Notes: a model not told the origin generated them from the letters alone. A stretch of DNA of 34,293 bases from Collimonas fungivorans (GCF_028292705.1 NZ_JAQGLV010000364.1:1-34293), one strand, 5' to 3'. Shown: positions 8,539 to 17,696, numbered from the stretch's first letter. Numbers and translations are program-made.

Positions 8539-10380
8539 TCAGGTCAGCGCCGAGGTCACTTTCAAGACTTCTTCCACCGTGGTCACGCCTTCCAGCACCT
8601 TCAGCGCGCCGGCCAGGCGCAGCGGTTTCATGCCGTCGCGGATGCTTTGCTGTTTCAGCGCATGGATGTCGGTTTCGGTCTGGATCAGTTTCGAGAACGG
8701 CTGGGTCACAGTCAGCAGCTCGTACAAGCCGGTACGGCCGCGGTAGCCGGTCTGGCGGCATTCCGGGCAGCCGACCGGATGGTAGACGTTGGCCGGCTTG
8801 GGCACGTTCCAGTTTTCCACCAGCGTGGCCCAGACGTCGTCGGCGACCTGGCCGTCGGCGCTCTTGCAGTGGGTGCACAGGGTGCGCACCAGGCGCTGCG
8901 CCATGATGCCGATCAAGGTGGTTTCCAGCAGGTAGTACGGCACGCCCAGTTCCAGCAGGCGCATCACCGCCGACGGCGCATCGTTGGTATGCAGGGTCGA
9001 CAGCACCAGGTGGCCGGTGAGGGCGGCCTGGATCGCCATTTCGGCGGTTTCCAGGTCGCGGATTTCACCCACCATGATGATGTCTGGATCCTGCCGCATC
9101 AGGGCCCGCACGCCGTCGGCGAAGGTGAGGTCGATGCCGTGGTTGACCTGCATCTGGTTGAACGAGGCTTCCACCATTTCGATCGGGTCTTCCACCGAGC
9201 AGACGTTGACTTCAGAGGTGGCCAGCGCCTTGAGCGTGGTGTACAGCGTGGTGGTCTTGCCGGAGCCGGTCGGTCCGGTCACCAGGATGATGCCGTGCGG
9301 GCGCTTGGTCAGTGCATCCCAGCGCAGGGCGTCGTCGGCTGGAAAGCCGAGTTCCGGCAAGGTCTTGACCACCACCTCCGGATCGAAAATCCGCATCACC
9401 AGCTTTTCGCCGAAGGCGGTCGGCAGCGTCGACAAACGCAGCTCGATTTCCTGGCCGCCGGCGGTGCGGGTCTTGATCCGGCCATCCTGTGGCCGGCGCT
9501 TTTCGATGACGTCCATCCGCCCCAGCAGCTTGATGCGCGCGGTCATGGCGATCATGACCACTGCCGGCACCTGGTACACCTGGTGCAGGACGCCGTCGAT
9601 GCGGAAACGGATGGCGCTGAAGTCGCGCTTGGGTTCCATGTGGATGTCGGAGGCGCGCTGTTCGAACGCGTACTGCCACAGCCAGTCGACGATGTTGACG
9701 ATGTGCTGGTCATTGGCGTCGACCTGCTTGTTCGACTTGCCCAGTTCGACCAGCTGCTCGAAGTTGTTGCGCAGCGCCAGTTCCTGGCCGCCCGATTTGT
9801 GGGCGCTCTTGATCGATTTCGCCAGCGTGAAGAACTGCGTGATGTATTGCGTGATGTCGAGCGGGTTGGCGATCACCAGGCGGATATTGCGGCGTGAAAT
9901 CTTGGCGATCTCGGCCTGCCATTCGGTGCGGAACGGTTCGGCGGTGGCGATCACCAGGTCGGTCAGGCTCAGCTCGACCGGCAGGATGTTGAAGCGGGTG
10001 GCGTAGCTGGCGGACATGACATCGGCCACCTTGGCGAAATCGATCTTCAGCGGATCGATGCGGTAGAACGGCATCTGCACCTGGCGCGCCAGCCATTCGG
10101 TCAGCCATTCGAGGGTGATGGCGCGATGCGGCGGCAGCGCCGACTGGCGCTTGCACTGGGCTACCGCATTGAGCGGATGGATCGCGATCGGGGCGTTGCG
10201 GAAAATTCCCTGCGCCTGGGTATAGAAGGCCTTCACCTCGTTCTTGTCAACCGTGCCGTCGTTCAGCAGCCAGGTGAAGATCTGCTGCAGGTCTAGTATT
10301 TTGGGCGATGCAGTGTTCATTGCGATAGGAGTATCGGTGGGTTGAACTGCGGGTTGAGCAGCGTTTGTCTGGTATGCCAT
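8539..10380 (-). CDS. GspE/PulE/PilB-family secretion ATPase (orphan)
   Basis: A 613-residue type II secretion/type IV pilus-type hexameric ATPase. Visible motifs are Walker A GPTGSGKTT (369-377), the Asp box SVEDPIE (395-401), Walker B DPDIIMVGEIRD (431-442), the His box STLHTND (461-467), and a C4 zinc-binding site (CTHC at 502-505 and CPEC at 536-539). The N-terminal 200 residues match the MshEN/T2SSE_N region in length. No gspF, gspG or pil genes lie nearby, so the partner system must be elsewhere. The start is uncertain: ATG at 10380 or ATG at 10320, neither with a good ribosome-binding site. It follows the spermidine-synthase-like gene by 18 bases. Confidence 0.9.
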   Translation of the reverse strand: MAYQTNAAQPAVQPTDTPIAMNTASPKILDLQQIFTWLLNDGTVDKNEVKAFYTQAQGIFRNAPIAIHPLNAVAQCKRQSALPPHRAITLEWLTEWLARQVQMPFYRIDPLKIDFAKVADVMSASYATRFNILPVELSLTDLVIATAEPFRTEWQAEIAKISRRNIRLVIANPLDITQYITQFFTLAKSIKSAHKSGGQELALRNNFEQLVELGKSNKQVDANDQHIVNIVDWLWQYAFEQRASDIHMEPKRDFSAIRFRIDGVLHQVYQVPAVVMIAMTARIKLLGRMDVIEKRRPQDGRIKTRTAGGQEIELRLSTLPTAFGEKLVMRIFDPEVVVKTLPELGFPADDALRWDALTKRPHGIILVTGPTGSGKTTTLYTTLKALATSEVNVCSVEDPIEMVEASFNQMQVNHGIDLTFADGVRALMRQDPDIIMVGEIRDLETAEMAIQAALTGHLVLSTLHTNDAPSAVMRLLELGVPYYLLETTLIGIMAQRLVRTLCTHCKSADGQVADDVWATLVENWNVPKPANVYHPVGCPECRQTGYRGRTGLYELLTVTQPFSKLIQTETDIHALKQQSIRDGMKPLRLAGALKVLEGVTTVEEVLKVTSALT

Positions 10381-10398
10381 GGCTTCAAGCCTAGTCTG

Positions 10399-11235
10399 TT
10401 ACTGCGGCGAATGCCAGGCCTTCAGGCCGTTGACCCAGGACTTGGCGGGCAGCTTGGTGGCGGCGGTGATTTCGGCGGCGCGCTCATAGAGGGCGCTGAA
10501 ATCGACCGGCGGCGCCTTCTTGAAAGCGATGGCGATCACATTGCCTTCGTGGACTTCCGGCAGGCACCAGACATCGTCGAAGGCAAACATCATGGCTTTC
10601 AGGTTTTTGGCATAGCTGGGGTGGTCGCCGAACAGGTTGACGGTCATGACGCCATAGTCCGTCAGGCAGGCGGCGCAAGCGCTGTAGAACTCGGGCGTGT
10701 CCAGCACCGGGCCGCGCGCGGTGGCGTCGTACAGGTCAACCTGGAGGGCGTCGATGCTGCCGTGGTTGAGCGGGTCCATGACAAAATCCATGGCGTCCAT
10801 CTCGAGCACCGACAGCCGCTCGTCGTCGGGCGGCAGCTTGAACATGGAGGAGCAAATCGCCAGCACCGAGGGGTTCAGTTCAATCGCGGTGACGCGCGCG
10901 GCGGGAAACTGGCGGTAGCTGAACTTGGTCAGCGCCGCGGTGCCCAGGCCCAGCTGCACGATGTGCTGCGGTTCCGGGTTGAACAGCATCCAGGCCATCA
11001 TCTGCTGCGCGTATTCGAGTTCCGGCCAGTCCGGCTTGCGCAGCCGCATGGCGCCTTGCACCCACTCGGTGCCGAAATGCAGGAAGCGCACGCCGTCCTG
11101 TTCGGACAGTGTGACCGGGGCAAACTTGGGTTTGCGCGGCGGTTTTGGTGTGTCTTTTTTTGCAACTTCGGAGCGTTTGCGCGGGCCGTCCATGCGGTTG
11201 GCGTCGGCTTCTATGGATTTGCGTTTGATCAGCAT
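10399..11235 (-). CDS. spermidine-synthase-fold protein (class I methyltransferase-like)
   Basis: A protein of about 278 residues of the spermine/spermidine synthase-like family. The nucleotide-binding region HIVQLGLGTAALTKF, the acidic strand end VTAIELNP, and a DLYDATARGP segment equivalent to the DxxDPxGP catalytic loop are visible. The first 45 residues are basic and low in complexity. Bona fide spermidine synthases bind putrescine and decarboxylated SAM; these betaproteobacterial homologues are shorter and diverged, so polyamine synthesis should not be assumed. The ATG at 11235 is chosen over a TTG at 11328, but no clear ribosome-binding site supports either. It is likely co-transcribed with the downstream GspE-type gene. 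Confidence 0.75.
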   Translation of the reverse strand: MLIKRKSIEADANRMDGPRKRSEVAKKDTPKPPRKPKFAPVTLSEQDGVRFLHFGTEWVQGAMRLRKPDWPELEYAQQMMAWMLFNPEPQHIVQLGLGTAALTKFSYRQFPAARVTAIELNPSVLAICSSMFKLPPDDERLSVLEMDAMDFVMDPLNHGSIDALQVDLYDATARGPVLDTPEFYSACAACLTDYGVMTVNLFGDHPSYAKNLKAMMFAFDDVWCLPEVHEGNVIAIAFKKAPPVDFSALYERAAEITAATKLPAKSWVNGLKAWHSPQ

Positions 11236-11367
11236 TAGCGGAATAAATAGCGTCAGGTAAAAATGTAGGGCAATGATACCGTCCCCAGCAGCAACTAGCG
11301 CTAAATATTGTCTGATTAGGACGGTCAACCATGCCGGTGGCCGCTACTGCCTGTTTTTTGTAAGCGC

Positions 11368-11862
11368 TCAGGCCAGGCAGTCCCGCAGCGCCAGCCAGGC
11401 TTCCAGCTTTTCCGCATACGGCCGGGTATAGGCCGGGCTGCTGGAGGGGAGCAGGATGATGCGGTAATCCGCGGCCTGCGGTCCCAGCGCCTTGAGTCCG
11501 AGCCTGGCGGCGGTGCCGCCGTTGAAGGCGATGGCGGCCAGCCGCGGCAGGCTGGCGGCGAGGCTGGGCAAGTCGTTGTGGACATGGTCGCGGATATTGC
11601 TGTCCAGGCTGCCGTCGCGCTGCGCTTCCGCCACCACATCCCACAAGCCTATGTGCCTGGCCAGCAGAGCTTGCAAGCGGTCGCCATAGGGCAGCGCCGG
11701 CAGGTCGACGCCGGCCACTTCCGCCAGCAGTTTCCAGAAGCGGTTTTGCGGATGGGCGTAATACTGGCTGTGCGCCAGCGACACGTTGCCCGGCAGGCTG
11801 CCCAGTATCAACAGGCGGACCTGCTCATCGACTACCGGCGGAAAGCTGCGCTTGCGGGTCAT
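11368..11862 (-). CDS. DNA glycosylase, UDG family 6 (hypoxanthine-DNA glycosylase type)
   Basis: A 164-residue base-excision repair enzyme. LILGSLPGNVSL followed by QYYAHPQNRFWKLL is the signature of family 6 uracil-DNA-glycosylase-like enzymes, which remove hypoxanthine (deaminated adenine) from DNA; LLPSSSPAY near the C terminus matches the second active-site motif. The frame is open far upstream, but that part overlaps the Crp/Fnr gene in another frame. The ATG at 11862 lies five bases after that gene's stop and is almost certainly translationally coupled to it. Family assignment is firm; base specificity is from family knowledge. Confidence 0.88.
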   Translation of the reverse strand: MTRKRSFPPVVDEQVRLLILGSLPGNVSLAHSQYYAHPQNRFWKLLAEVAGVDLPALPYGDRLQALLARHIGLWDVVAEAQRDGSLDSNIRDHVHNDLPSLAASLPRLAAIAFNGGTAARLGLKALGPQAADYRIILLPSSSPAYTRPYAEKLEAWLALRDCLA

Positions 11863-11867
11863 CAGGG

Positions 11868-12551
11868 TCAGGAATGGAACTGGCGCAGGCCGTCCAGGTC
11901 GAGGATGGTGATGCTGCCGTAATCGACTTTCAGCAGCCCGGCTTTTTCCAGCACCTGCAGCGCCTGGTTGGCGCGCTGGCGCGAGGCGCCGGAAAGATTG
12001 CCGACTTCTTCCTGGGAAATCTGCAGCTCGCGGCCGATGCCGGGATTCAGGTAGGGATTGAACAGCGCCGCCAGGCAACGCGCCACGCGCGCGTCCGGCT
12101 CCAGCATGCGGTCGTATTCCACCAGCGAGATGAACAGCGCCAGCCGCTCGTTGAGCTGCGTGACCAGGAAGCGGTTGAACTGGATGCTGTTGTCGAGCAG
12201 CCATAGGTAAGTGGTTTTCGGCATGTACAGCAGCTCGCTGTCGCGCAGCGCCACCACATCGTATTTGCGCGGTTCGCTCTTGAGCAAGGAACCTTCGCCC
12301 AGCCAGCCGCCGTTCGCCATGCCGGCAAAGGATACCGTTTTGCCTTCGGGGGAAACGCTGCTCATCTTCAGCAGCCCTTCATGCACGCCGATCCAGTGGG
12401 TGACCGGATCACCCTTGCGGCAGACAAAGGCGCCGCCGGCGATCTTGCGGCTGAACATCTCGGCTTCCACCCGCGCCAGCTGCGCATCGGTGAGTGCCCG
12501 CGCCCACATGGTCTTGGCCAGCATGTCTTGAATCGAAGTTTCTTTGATCAT
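11868..12551 (-). CDS. Crp/Fnr-family transcriptional regulator
   Basis: A 227-residue regulator with a cyclic-nucleotide-binding-like beta roll (about residues 20-140, including GAFVCRKGD and GWLGEGSLL) and a C-terminal winged helix with ISQEEVGNLSGASRQRANQA as helix-turn-helix. It is different in sequence from the Crp/Fnr gene at 2982. No cysteine cluster is seen. The DNA glycosylase gene follows after five bases. It is divergent from the acyl-CoA synthetase/ABC transporter cluster across a 242-base region holding repeats and an inverted repeat, and is therefore a candidate regulator of that cluster. The ATG at 12551 lacks a strong ribosome-binding site; a TTG lies 15 bases upstream. Confidence 0.88.
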   Translation of the reverse strand: MIKETSIQDMLAKTMWARALTDAQLARVEAEMFSRKIAGGAFVCRKGDPVTHWIGVHEGLLKMSSVSPEGKTVSFAGMANGGWLGEGSLLKSEPRKYDVVALRDSELLYMPKTTYLWLLDNSIQFNRFLVTQLNERLALFISLVEYDRMLEPDARVARCLAALFNPYLNPGIGRELQISQEEVGNLSGASRQRANQALQVLEKAGLLKVDYGSITILDLDGLRQFHS

Positions 12552-12572
12552 TATGATGCGCTGCAATATCGC

Positions 12573-12600
12573 GGGTCGTTCGCGGGTCGTTTGGGTCGTT
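12573..12600. repeat. three tandem copies of GGGTCGTT
   Basis: GGGTCGTT occurs at 12573-12580, 12584-12591 and 12593-12600, with periods of 11 and 9 bases. The repeats lie 22-49 bases upstream of the Crp/Fnr start at 12551, in its promoter or leader. They may be protein-binding half-sites or a simple slippage repeat. Confidence 0.8.
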
Positions 12601-12618
12601 TAATAAATATTTCGGCAA

Positions 12619-12636
12619 TTGTCTGCGAGATGACAA
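12619..12636. promoter_or_regulatory. candidate operator TTGTC-N8-GACAA
   Basis: A 5-bp inverted repeat (12619-12623 with 12632-12636) lies between the Crp/Fnr gene and the divergent acyl-CoA synthetase gene. The layout resembles dyad sites of Crp/Fnr proteins, though the spacing is wider than in E. coli FNR sites. Five-base arms can arise by chance. Confidence 0.3.
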
Positions 12637-12793
12637 CCCCATCTCCCGACTGACACTACTATCATCGCACAAAAGCAGCACATAACCGGCTAGAGTAAGT
12701 GCGACGTAAGCATGCCGGCCCAGACTGACTTGACACTGACAGGCACATGGCTTCGACCTCGATGCCGTGGGACCAGATAAAAAAGGTGGGACG

Positions 12794-14755
12794 ATGGTGG
12801 AGACAACACGACGTCCAGGAGTGCAGACATTTCCAGACCTGCTCCTGAAACATGCACAGGAACGCCCGCAGCAGCCGGCGTTCCGGGAAAAAGATCTCGG
12901 CATCTGGCAGGCCACCAGCTGGGCCCAGGTGGCCGGCGAAGTGCGGGCTTTTGCCTGCGGCCTGGCGGCGCTCGGTTTCCGGCGCGGCATGAGCCTGGCG
13001 ATTGTCGGCAATAACTGCCCGCGGCTGTATTGGGCGATGTCTGCTGCCCAGTGCCTGGGCGGGATGCCGGTGCCGCTCTACCAGGACGCCCCTGCGGCCG
13101 ACATGGCTTACGTGCTGGATGACGCTGAAATCGATTTTGTGGTGGTGGAAGACCAGGAGCAGGTCGACAAGGTGTTCGAGATCAAGCAGACGCTGTTGCG
13201 CATCAGCCGCATCATCGTCGATGACGAACGCGGCCTGCGCAATTACCATCAGCCCGAATTGTCTTCCTTTGCCAAGGTGGTGGAGATAGGGCGCGCCTAT
13301 GACCTGGCGCATCCCGGTTTTTTCATGAACGAAGTCGACGCCGGGCGCGCCGACGACATCGCCATCATCCTGTACACCTCCGGCACCACCGGCAAACCGA
13401 AAGGCGTGTGCCATTCGCATGCGGCGATGATCGCCACCGCGCGCACGCTGGTCGAGTTCGACCAGCTGGACCAGGACGACGACCTGCTGTGCTACCTGCC
13501 GCTGGCCTGGGTCGGCGATTTCCTGTATTCGTTTGCGCAGGCGCATGTCGCCGGCTTCTGCCTGAACTGCCCGGAATCGCCGAATACCGTGATGACCGAC
13601 TTGCGCGAGATCGGGCCGACCTATTATTTTGCACCGCCGCGCATCTACGAAAACATCCTGACCCAGGTCATGATCCGGATCGAAGACGCCGGCTGGATCA
13701 AGCGCAAGCTGTTCCACGCGTTCATGGGCATCGCCCGCCGCGTCGGCATACGCATACTCGACAAGAAGCCGGATGTGTCGCTGGCCGACCGCCTGCTGTA
13801 CGGACTCGGCAACCTGCTGATCTACGGCCCGCTGAAGAATGTGCTGGGCATGTCGCGGATCCGTGTCGCCTACACCGGCGGCGAAGCGATCGGCCCCGAC
13901 CTGTTCGACTTCTACCGTTCGCTGGGCATCAACCTGAAGCAGCTGTACGGCATGACCGAAACCTGCGTCACCGTCTGCATGCAGCCTTCCGGCGACGTCA
14001 AGCTGGACACGGTAGGGCGGCCGATGAAAGGCGTAGAAGTGCATATCGACGCCAAGGGCGAGGTGCTGGTGCGCTCGCCCGGCTTGATGAAATCCTATTT
14101 CAAGCGGCCTGAGGCCACCGCCGAGGCTATCGACGCCGACGGCTATTTCCACACCGGCGACGCCGGGTTTTTCGATGGCGACGGCCACTTGAAAATCATC
14201 GACCGCGCCAAGGATGTGGGCAAGATGGCCGGCGGCACCCTGTTTGCGCCGAAGTACATAGAAAACAAGCTGAAATTCTTTCCCTTCGTCAAAGAAGCGG
14301 TAGTGTTCGGCAACCAGCGCCAGCAATGCACCGCCTTCATCAACATCGACATGGATGCGGTCGGCAACTGGGCCGAACGGCGCAACCTGGCCTACAGCAG
14401 TTACGCCGACCTCGCCGCGCAGCAGGCGGTGTACGCGCTGATCGCCGGCTGCGTGGAAAAGGTCAATGCCGACCTGGTGCAAGATCCTTTGCTGGCGGCG
14501 TCGCAGATTCATCGCTTCCTGATCCTGCACAAGGAACTGGATGCCGACGACGATGAGCTGACGCGCACTCGCAAGGTGCGGCGCGATTTCATCGCAGGCA
14601 AGTACGCTGTGCTGATCGAGGCCCTGTATGGCGGCAAGCGATCGCAGTACATAGAAACCCAGGTCAAGTTCGAAGACGGCCGGCAGGGCATGATCGCTGC
14701 CGACCTGCAGATCGCCGACGCCAGGACTTTTAACTCTTTCGATAAAGCGGCTTGA
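12794..14755 (+). CDS. long-chain acyl-CoA synthetase-like AMP-binding protein
   Basis: A 653-residue adenylate-forming enzyme that would activate a carboxylic acid to its acyl-CoA with ATP. The P-loop YTSGTTGKPKG (194-204), LYGMTE, GYFHTGDAG and IDRAKDVGK are visible in the usual order. The length and the middle region (a long insertion around FHAFMGIARRVG) match long-chain/FadD15-like synthetases. The ATG at 12794 is preceded by AGGTGGG; a GTG 27 bases upstream is possible. It is the first gene of a co-directional cluster, five bases before the ABC ATPase gene, so transport and CoA activation are probably linked. The acid is unknown: fatty, aromatic or dicarboxylic acids are all possible. 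Confidence 0.9.
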   Translation: MVETTRRPGVQTFPDLLLKHAQERPQQPAFREKDLGIWQATSWAQVAGEVRAFACGLAALGFRRGMSLAIVGNNCPRLYWAMSAAQCLGGMPVPLYQDAPAADMAYVLDDAEIDFVVVEDQEQVDKVFEIKQTLLRISRIIVDDERGLRNYHQPELSSFAKVVEIGRAYDLAHPGFFMNEVDAGRADDIAIILYTSGTTGKPKGVCHSHAAMIATARTLVEFDQLDQDDDLLCYLPLAWVGDFLYSFAQAHVAGFCLNCPESPNTVMTDLREIGPTYYFAPPRIYENILTQVMIRIEDAGWIKRKLFHAFMGIARRVGIRILDKKPDVSLADRLLYGLGNLLIYGPLKNVLGMSRIRVAYTGGEAIGPDLFDFYRSLGINLKQLYGMTETCVTVCMQPSGDVKLDTVGRPMKGVEVHIDAKGEVLVRSPGLMKSYFKRPEATAEAIDADGYFHTGDAGFFDGDGHLKIIDRAKDVGKMAGGTLFAPKYIENKLKFFPFVKEAVVFGNQRQQCTAFINIDMDAVGNWAERRNLAYSSYADLAAQQAVYALIAGCVEKVNADLVQDPLLAASQIHRFLILHKELDADDDELTRTRKVRRDFIAGKYAVLIEALYGGKRSQYIETQVKFEDGRQGMIAADLQIADARTFNSFDKAA

Positions 14756-14760
14756 CTGAG

Positions 14761-15645
14761 ATGAGTGCGATCATGAAAAGACATGTCACGGCAGAAGTCC
14801 TGCCGGCAGAACCGGCGCCGCCGGCCGCGGCCTTGCACAAACCGGAGCAGCAGGTGATGGGCCGCGAGCGCAACATCGGCGAAGTGGTGCTCGACCTGCA
14901 GAATATTTCGCTGTCGTTCGGCGGCGTCAAGGCGCTTACCGATATCTCGTTCAATGTGAAAGAGCATGAGATCCGCGCCATCATCGGCCCCAACGGCGCC
15001 GGCAAGAGTTCGATGATCAACGTCATCAACGGCGTCTATCATCCGCAAAAAGGCAGCATCGTATTCCATGGCGTACCGCGGCACAGCATGCATCCCAGCA
15101 AAGTGGCGCGGCAGGGGATTGCGCGCACCTTTCAGAACATCGCCTTGTTCAAGGGCATGACGGTGCTGGACAACATCATGACCGGCCGCAATACCAAGAT
15201 GCACTCCGGCCTGCTGGCCAACGCCATCTGGTGGGGGCGGGCGCGCAACGAGGAAATGCAGCACAGGCGCAAGGTGGAGGAGGTGATCGATTTCCTGGAA
15301 ATCCAGCACATCCGCAAGACGCCGGTCGGGCGCTTGCCTTACGGCTTGCAAAAGCGGGTGGAGCTGGCGCGCGCACTGGCTGCCGAACCAAGCATGCTGC
15401 TGCTGGACGAACCGATGGCCGGCATGAACGTCGAGGAGAAGCAGGACATGTGCCGCTTCATCCTGGATGTCAACGACCAGTTCGGCAGCACCATCGTGCT
15501 GATCGAGCATGACATGGGAGTGGTGATGGATATCTCGGACCGGGTGGTGGTGCTTGATTACGGCAAGAAGATCGGCGACGGCACGCCGGACGAAGTCATG
15601 AACAATCCCGAAGTCATCAAAGCCTACCTCGGCAGCTCGCACTGA
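14761..15645 (+). CDS. livG: branched-chain amino acid-type ABC transporter ATPase (LivG-like)
   Basis: A 294-residue ATP-binding subunit. Walker A GPNGAGKSS, the signature LPYGLQKRVELARAL, Walker B MLLLDEP and the switch His in VLIEHDMGVVMDIS are visible. The domain begins at about residue 45; the N-terminal 40 residues are an alanine/proline-rich extension not usual for LivG. The ATG at 14761 lies five bases after the synthetase stop; an internal ATG at 14773 is an alternative. It forms, with the next genes, a complete HAAT-family importer whose substrate need not be an amino acid. Confidence 0.92.
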   Translation: MSAIMKRHVTAEVLPAEPAPPAAALHKPEQQVMGRERNIGEVVLDLQNISLSFGGVKALTDISFNVKEHEIRAIIGPNGAGKSSMINVINGVYHPQKGSIVFHGVPRHSMHPSKVARQGIARTFQNIALFKGMTVLDNIMTGRNTKMHSGLLANAIWWGRARNEEMQHRRKVEEVIDFLEIQHIRKTPVGRLPYGLQKRVELARALAAEPSMLLLDEPMAGMNVEEKQDMCRFILDVNDQFGSTIVLIEHDMGVVMDISDRVVVLDYGKKIGDGTPDEVMNNPEVIKAYLGSSH

Positions 15646-15657
15646 ACGGAGACGACA

Positions 15658-16572
15658 ATGCAATTTTTCCTTGAAGTGACACTGAGCGGCTTGCTCTCGG
15701 GCCTGATGTATTCGCTGGTGGCGCTAGGTTTCGTGCTGATCTACAAGGCTTCCGGCGTATTCAATTTCGCCCAGGGCGCCATGGTCTATTTTGCGGCGCT
15801 GGCGGTGGTCGGCCTGATGGACAAGGGCTGGCCGATGTGGGCGGCGATCATCGGCGCTTTTGCTGTAATGATCGTGGTGGCGGTGGCGACCGAGCGCCTG
15901 GTGCTGCGCAAGCTGGTCAACCAGCCGCCGATCACCTTGTTCATGGCCACCATCGGCCTGGCTTTTTTCCTGGAAGGACTGGGGCCGATGCTGTTCGGCA
16001 GCGAAGTGCGGGCAATCAACCTCGGTATCGTCGACGAGCCGATTGCCTCGGTCATGGACAGGTTCGGCATAGGCATCTCCAAATTCGACCTGTTTGCGTC
16101 CGGCATGGTGATCGGGCTGGTGCTGCTGCTGGCGCTGTTCTTCCAGAAAACCAAGGTCGGCCGGGCCTTGCGGGCGGTGGCGGACGACCACCAGGCGGCA
16201 CTGTCGCTGGGCATTCCCTTGCGCCATATCTGGGTCATCGTCTGGGGCGTGGCCGGTTTTGTGGCGCTGGTTGCGGGTTTGCTGTGGGGTTCGCGCAACG
16301 GCGTCCAGTTTGCGTTGACGATGACGGCCTTGAAGGCTTTACCGGTATTGATTCTCGGCGGCTTTACCTCGATCCCCGGGGCGATTGCCGGCGGCCTGAT
16401 TATCGGCGTATCCGAAAAGCTGGCGGAGATCTATATTCCGCCGGTCATGCAAGACATGTTCGGCGGTAATTTCGGCGGCATAGAAGGATGGTTCCCTTAT
16501 GTGTTCGCGCTGCTGTTCCTGCTGGTGCGGCCGGAGGGGCTGTTCGGCGAGCGGCATATCGATCGTGTGTGA
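15658..16572 (+). CDS. livH: ABC transporter permease, LivH type
   Basis: A 304-residue inner-membrane permease with about eight hydrophobic segments. The start FLEVTLSGLLSGLMYSLVALGFVLI with FNFAQG soon after is the LivH hallmark, and the end FALLFLLVRPEGLFG is the typical C terminus. The cytoplasmic coupling region appears as GRALRAVADDHQAALSLGI. GGAG lies nine bases upstream of the ATG. It is 12 bases downstream of the livG-like gene. Confidence 0.93.
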   Translation: MQFFLEVTLSGLLSGLMYSLVALGFVLIYKASGVFNFAQGAMVYFAALAVVGLMDKGWPMWAAIIGAFAVMIVVAVATERLVLRKLVNQPPITLFMATIGLAFFLEGLGPMLFGSEVRAINLGIVDEPIASVMDRFGIGISKFDLFASGMVIGLVLLLALFFQKTKVGRALRAVADDHQAALSLGIPLRHIWVIVWGVAGFVALVAGLLWGSRNGVQFALTMTALKALPVLILGGFTSIPGAIAGGLIIGVSEKLAEIYIPPVMQDMFGGNFGGIEGWFPYVFALLFLLVRPEGLFGERHIDRV

Positions 16573-16619
16573 CATTTTTGGCGCTGGCGGGACCTTGAGA
16601 ATTAGAATGGAGACATGCC

Positions 16620-17696
16620 ATGTTTTATCGTGAAGCCGGACAGTTTAAAACTTCGTACATCGCGGATAGCCAGATATTCCCGATCCGGCAGGACCGCATC
16701 GGCATGGCTATCGTGCTGGCGGTCGCCTTTGTCGGCATTCCTCTGATCGGCAGCGAATACTGGTTTTCCGCGATACTGATTCCCTTCCTGGTGTTTGCGC
16801 TGGCGGCGCTGGGCCTGAACATACTGACCGGCTACGCTGGCCAGCTGTCGTTGGGTTCGGCCGCGTTCATGGCGGTCGGCGCCTATGCTGCCTACAATTT
16901 CCAGCTGCGGGTGGAGGGCATTCCGATCCTGCTGTCCTTCATCCTGGCAGGCTGCTGCGCGGCTGCGGTCGGCGTCCTGTTCGGCCTGCCTTCATTGCGG
17001 ATCAAAGGTTTTTACCTGGCGGTGGCGACGCTGGCCGCGCAATTTTTCGTGATCTGGGTGCTGACCAAGTTTCCCTGGTTTTCCAACGACAGCTCTTCCG
17101 GCGTGATCAGCGCGCAAAAGATCAACCTGTTCGGCATCGCCATCAACAGCCCGGTCAGGAAATACCTGTTCGTGCTGGCGATTGTCTGCGTCATGGCGCT
17201 GCTGGCGAAAAACCTGGTGCGTTCTTCCACCGGCCGCGCATGGATGGCGGTGCGCGACATGGACGTGGCGGCGGAAGTGATCGGCATCCGCCTGATGCAG
17301 ACCAAGCTGCTGGCGTTTGCCGTCAGCTCGTTTTTCTGCGGCGTCGCCGGCGCCCTGTACGCCTTCTGCTACCTGGGGTCGGTGGAGCCGGACGGCTTTT
17401 CGCTGGACTTGTCGTTCCGCATCCTGTTCATGATCATCGTCGGCGGCGTCGGCAGCATCCTCGGCGCTTTCCTCGGTTCCGCCTTCATCCTGCTGCTGCC
17501 GATTTTCCTGGACAACGTCTTGCCGCCGCTGGCGACCTGGCTGCACCTGCCGTTCACCAACGCCACGGTGTCGCATATCCAGATGATGCTGTTCGGCGCC
17601 CTGATCATTTTCTTCCTGATTGCAGAACCGCACGGGCTGGCGCGCCTGTGGCAGATCACCAAGGAAAAACTGCGCCTGTGGCCGTTCCCGCATTAG
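16620..17696 (+). CDS. livM: ABC transporter permease, LivM type
   Basis: A 358-residue inner-membrane permease, partner of the LivH-type protein. About nine to ten hydrophobic segments are visible. GLNILTGYAGQLSLGSAAFMAVGAY is the LivM signature, and GRAWMAVRDMDVAAEVIGI is the coupling helix that contacts the ATPase. GGAG at 16609-16612 lies seven bases before the ATG. A hydrophilic N-terminal stretch of about 28 residues precedes the first membrane segment. Confidence 0.93.
   Translation: MFYREAGQFKTSYIADSQIFPIRQDRIGMAIVLAVAFVGIPLIGSEYWFSAILIPFLVFALAALGLNILTGYAGQLSLGSAAFMAVGAYAAYNFQLRVEGIPILLSFILAGCCAAAVGVLFGLPSLRIKGFYLAVATLAAQFFVIWVLTKFPWFSNDSSSGVISAQKINLFGIAINSPVRKYLFVLAIVCVMALLAKNLVRSSTGRAWMAVRDMDVAAEVIGIRLMQTKLLAFAVSSFFCGVAGALYAFCYLGSVEPDGFSLDLSFRILFMIIVGGVGSILGAFLGSAFILLLPIFLDNVLPPLATWLHLPFTNATVSHIQMMLFGALIIFFLIAEPHGLARLWQITKEKLRLWPFPH

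Noticed and set aside
8512-9897. A 461-codon plus-strand frame opposite the GspE-type ATPase.
   Set aside because: The minus-strand protein has Walker A, Walker B and zinc motifs; the plus-strand product is His/Gln/Arg-rich with no recognisable motif.
12730-12758. TTGACA upstream of the acyl-CoA synthetase as a -35 box.
   Set aside because: No acceptable -10 hexamer lies 16-18 bases downstream (TCGACC is found).
12662-14530. A 622-codon minus-strand frame opposite the acyl-CoA synthetase.
   Set aside because: Antisense shadow of a clear adenylate-forming enzyme; composition is typical of such shadows.
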